A program made the translations under genes and the position numbers. The notes beneath the pieces were generated by a model that saw only the letters and a list, made by a program, of their open reading frames with translations, was not told the origin of the DNA and did not search any database. A DNA stretch of 64,000 bases. Origin: Methyloversatilis sp. XJ19-49. Its GTDB lineage: Bacteria; Pseudomonadota; Gammaproteobacteria; Burkholderiales; Rhodocyclaceae. The stretch spans positions 36,350 to 100,349 of the forward strand of contig NZ_JANINI010000011.1 of assembly GCF_024580145.1 (NCBI RefSeq), read 5' to 3'. Positions 62,141 through 64,000 of the stretch are shown piece by piece (positions within the stretch are counted from its first letter, which is position 1; each line of letters opens with the position of its first letter).

Positions 62141-62884
62141 ATGAGCAATACCGACTTCGTACTTGCGGTGGAAGACCTCACCGTGTCCTTCGACGGTTTC
62201 AAGGCCATCGACGCACTCACCCTGTACGTGGATCGCGGCGAGCTGCGCGTGATCATCGGCCCGAACGGTGCCGGCAAGACCACTCTGCTCGACCTGATCT
62301 GCGGCAAGACGCGCGCCAGCGGCGGCAGCATCAAGTTCAAGAATATGGAAATGACCAAGATGGCCGAGCACAAGATCGTGCGCTCCGGCATCGGCCGCAA
62401 GTTCCAGACGCCGTCGATCTACGAAAACCTCTCCGTCTTCAAGAACCTCGAGGTGTCGTTCCCGCGCGGCCGCAGCGTGTTCGGCGCACTGGGCTTCCGG
62501 TGCACCGACGAGGTCAAGACACGTGTGCAGTCGGTCGCCGACGAAATCAGTCTCGGCGACTCGCTCGACGTCGAAGCAGGCCTGCTCAGCCATGGCCAGA
62601 AGCAGTGGCTGGAGATCGGCATGTTGCTGATGCAGGAACCCGAACTGCTGATGCTCGACGAGCCGATCGCCGGCATGAGCGTGCGCGAGCGCGAACTGAC
62701 CGGCGAACTGCTGCAGCGCATCTGCAAGGGGCGCTCGGTGATCGTGATCGAGCACGACATGGATTTCGTCAAGCGCATCGCCCACAAGGTCACCGTCATG
62801 CACCAGGGAAAAATCCTCGCCGAAGGATCGATGGACAAGGTGCAGAACGATCCCAAGGTCATCGACGTTTATCTGGGTCACTGA
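62141..62884 (+). CDS. urtD: Amide/urea ABC transporter ATP-binding protein UrtD
   Basis: A 247-residue LivG-type ATPase. Walker A is GPNGAGKTT at residues 40-48; the signature motif is the UrtD variant 'LLSHGQKQWLEIGMLL' (His in place of Gly in LSGGQ), Walker B is 'LLMLDEPIAGM', and the H-loop is 'VIEHDMDFVKRI'. It works with UrtE on the inside of the UrtBC channel. It follows urtC by 17 bp. Confidence 0.94.
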   Translation: MSNTDFVLAVEDLTVSFDGFKAIDALTLYVDRGELRVIIGPNGAGKTTLLDLICGKTRASGGSIKFKNMEMTKMAEHKIVRSGIGRKFQTPSIYENLSVFKNLEVSFPRGRSVFGALGFRCTDEVKTRVQSVADEISLGDSLDVEAGLLSHGQKQWLEIGMLLMQEPELLMLDEPIAGMSVRERELTGELLQRICKGRSVIVIEHDMDFVKRIAHKVTVMHQGKILAEGSMDKVQNDPKVIDVYLGH

Positions 62885-62954
62885 GTCTGGGCCACCGAGT
62901 CCCAACTACCGATCCCGCACACGCCACCCGCATCGAACACGAGAGGACACCACC

Positions 62955-63644
62955 ATGCTCAACGTCAAGGATCTCCACGTTGCCTACGGTCAGAGCGAGG
63001 CCCTGCACGGCATTTCGTTCGAAGCGAACAGGAACGAGACGATCGCCATCATGGGCCGCAACGGCATGGGCAAGACCACGCTGTTCAAGTCACTGATCGG
63101 CATCCTGCCGATCAAGAGCGGCCACATCGAAGTCGCCGGCAAGGAAGTGTCGAAGGACGAGAGCTACAAGCGCGTCGCCAAGGGCATCGCCTACGTGCCG
63201 CAGGGCCGCATGATTTTCCCGACACTGACGGTCGAGGAGAACATCCACACCGGCCTCGAGAATGCCAAGGTCAAGAAGGTGCCGGAAGAGATCTACGCCC
63301 TGTTCCCGGTGCTGTGGGAAATGCGCAGCCGCAAGGGCGGCAACCTGTCCGGCGGCCAGCAGCAGCAGCTGGCCATCGCGCGCGCACTGGTCACCGACCC
63401 CAAGGTGTTGCTGCTCGACGAACCGACCGAAGGCATCCAGCCCTCGATCATCAAGGACATCGCGAAAGCGCTGAACGAGATTCGCAAGCTGCGCGAAATC
63501 ACCATCGTCGTGTCCGAGCAGGTCCTCAGTTTCGCCATGGACGTGGCCGACCGCCTGTTCGTCATCGAAGGCGGACGCCTTGTCCATGAAAGCACGCGCG
63601 CCGACACGGATACCGCGCGCATCAAGCAGTTCCTGTCCGTCTGA
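62955..63644 (+). CDS. urtE: Amide/urea ABC transporter ATP-binding protein UrtE
   Basis: A 229-residue LivF-type ATPase; ATG 62955 follows GAGAGG at 62941-62946. Walker A is GRNGMGKTT near residue 33, the signature is 'GGNLSGGQQQQLAIARAL', Walker B 'KVLLLDEPTEGIQPS', and the switch region 'IVVSEQVLSFAM' has Glu-Gln in place of the usual His. The D-loop 'EGIQPSIIKDI' is typical of UrtE. It follows urtD by 70 bp. Confidence 0.94.
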   Translation: MLNVKDLHVAYGQSEALHGISFEANRNETIAIMGRNGMGKTTLFKSLIGILPIKSGHIEVAGKEVSKDESYKRVAKGIAYVPQGRMIFPTLTVEENIHTGLENAKVKKVPEEIYALFPVLWEMRSRKGGNLSGGQQQQLAIARALVTDPKVLLLDEPTEGIQPSIIKDIAKALNEIRKLREITIVVSEQVLSFAMDVADRLFVIEGGRLVHESTRADTDTARIKQFLSV

Positions 63645-63682
63645 GTGCCCACCATCCGCCCACTTATCCAAAGGAGATCAAC

Positions 63683-64000
63683 ATGGCCGAGACCCTGATC
63701 AAGGTTGACCTGAAGCAGTCGCCGTACGAGAACGACATGGTGCACAACCGCTGGCACCCGGACATTCCCATCGTCTGCTGGGTCAAGCCCGGTGACGATT
63801 TCAAGATCGAAACCTACGACTGGACCGGCGGCTTCATCCAGAACAACGACAGCGCGGACGACGTGCGCGACATCGACCTGACGACGGTGCACTTCCTGTC
63901 CGGCCCGATCGGCGTCGAAGGCTGCGAGCCGGGCGACCTGCTGGTGGTCGACATCCTGGACATCGGTGCCAAGGAAGACAGCCTGTGGGGCTTCAACGGC
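63683..64000 (+). CDS. fmdA: Formamidase FmdA (acetamidase/formamidase family), 3' end outside window
   Basis: The first 106 residues of a formamidase-type enzyme are visible; ATG 63683 has AAGGAG at 63671-63676. 'TLIKVDLKQSPYENDMVHNRWHPDIPIVCWVKPGDDFKIETYDWTGG' (residues 4-50) and 'DVRDIDLTTVHFLSGPIGVEGCEPGDLLVVDILDIGAKEDSLWGFNG' (residues 60-106) closely resemble FmdA of Methylophilus. The enzyme hydrolyses formamide, and more slowly other short amides, to ammonia and the acid. Its place 38 bp after urtE ties the transporter to amide use. The remainder is cut off by the window edge. Confidence 0.94.
   Translation, partial: MAETLIKVDLKQSPYENDMVHNRWHPDIPIVCWVKPGDDFKIETYDWTGGFIQNNDSADDVRDIDLTTVHFLSGPIGVEGCEPGDLLVVDILDIGAKEDSLWGFNG

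Overview
This window comes from a GC-rich (roughly two-thirds G+C) betaproteobacterium, most likely a member of the Rhodocyclales. The reasons are the DUF3567 and DUF2788 proteins, several PEP-CTERM proteins, an AcnB-type aconitase, and an amide/urea ABC transporter followed by an FmdA-type formamidase. The last combination is familiar from methylotrophic betaproteobacteria, and a Methyloversatilis-like genus is a reasonable but unproven guess. There are no transposases, phage genes or CRISPR arrays; this looks like ordinary chromosome with some accessory islands.

Layout. Bases 1-6400 hold the end of a TTC38-like gene, a COG3235-like membrane protein and a first phosphorus island: a phytase-type esterase with a PEP-CTERM anchor, a Tat-exported PhoX phosphatase and a small PEP-CTERM protein. 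Bases 6400-16150 (minus strand) hold a P2-like cation ATPase, small membrane proteins, the copper exporter CopA behind a CueR-type operator, a membrane protein fused to a spermidine-synthase-like domain, and a 2OG-Fe(II) oxygenase. Bases 16250-19660 are a second phosphorus island: a Pho-box-like site, a secreted PHP-type phosphoesterase, a hairpin and another small PEP-CTERM protein. A translationally coupled operon of a parvulin-like protein and three HupE/UreJ-type membrane proteins follows.

Bases 22900-27800 are a copper-handling cluster: a small HMA chaperone, a Tat-exported multicopper oxidase, a TolC-like lipoprotein, a His-rich secreted protein and a Cys-rich secreted protein, with a REPIN-like repeat between two of them. 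Bases 27900-45200 are mostly housekeeping: an AsmA-like protein, tRNA-Asn, RmuC, a PCu(A)C copper chaperone, GreB, DAHP synthase, an FMN glutamate-synthase-like enzyme, a twin-receiver regulator, AcnB and MurB. Bases 45450-51170 (minus strand) form a tightly overlapping envelope-glycan operon: a polysialyltransferase-like protein, an O-antigen ligase, a heptosyltransferase-like GT9, a GT4, a membrane protein and a TrmB-like methyltransferase.

Bases 53200-64000 hold the most striking system. A 1149-residue protein joins an NCS1 (purine/cytosine permease-like) transporter, a cysteine cluster, a histidine kinase and a receiver. Its gene overlaps that of a LuxR-type response regulator and is divergent from an operon urtABCDE-fmdA for uptake and hydrolysis of short amides or urea. 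The 366-bp region between them carries three perfect dyads. The simplest reading is a transporter-derived nitrogen-compound sensor controlling amide import and hydrolysis.
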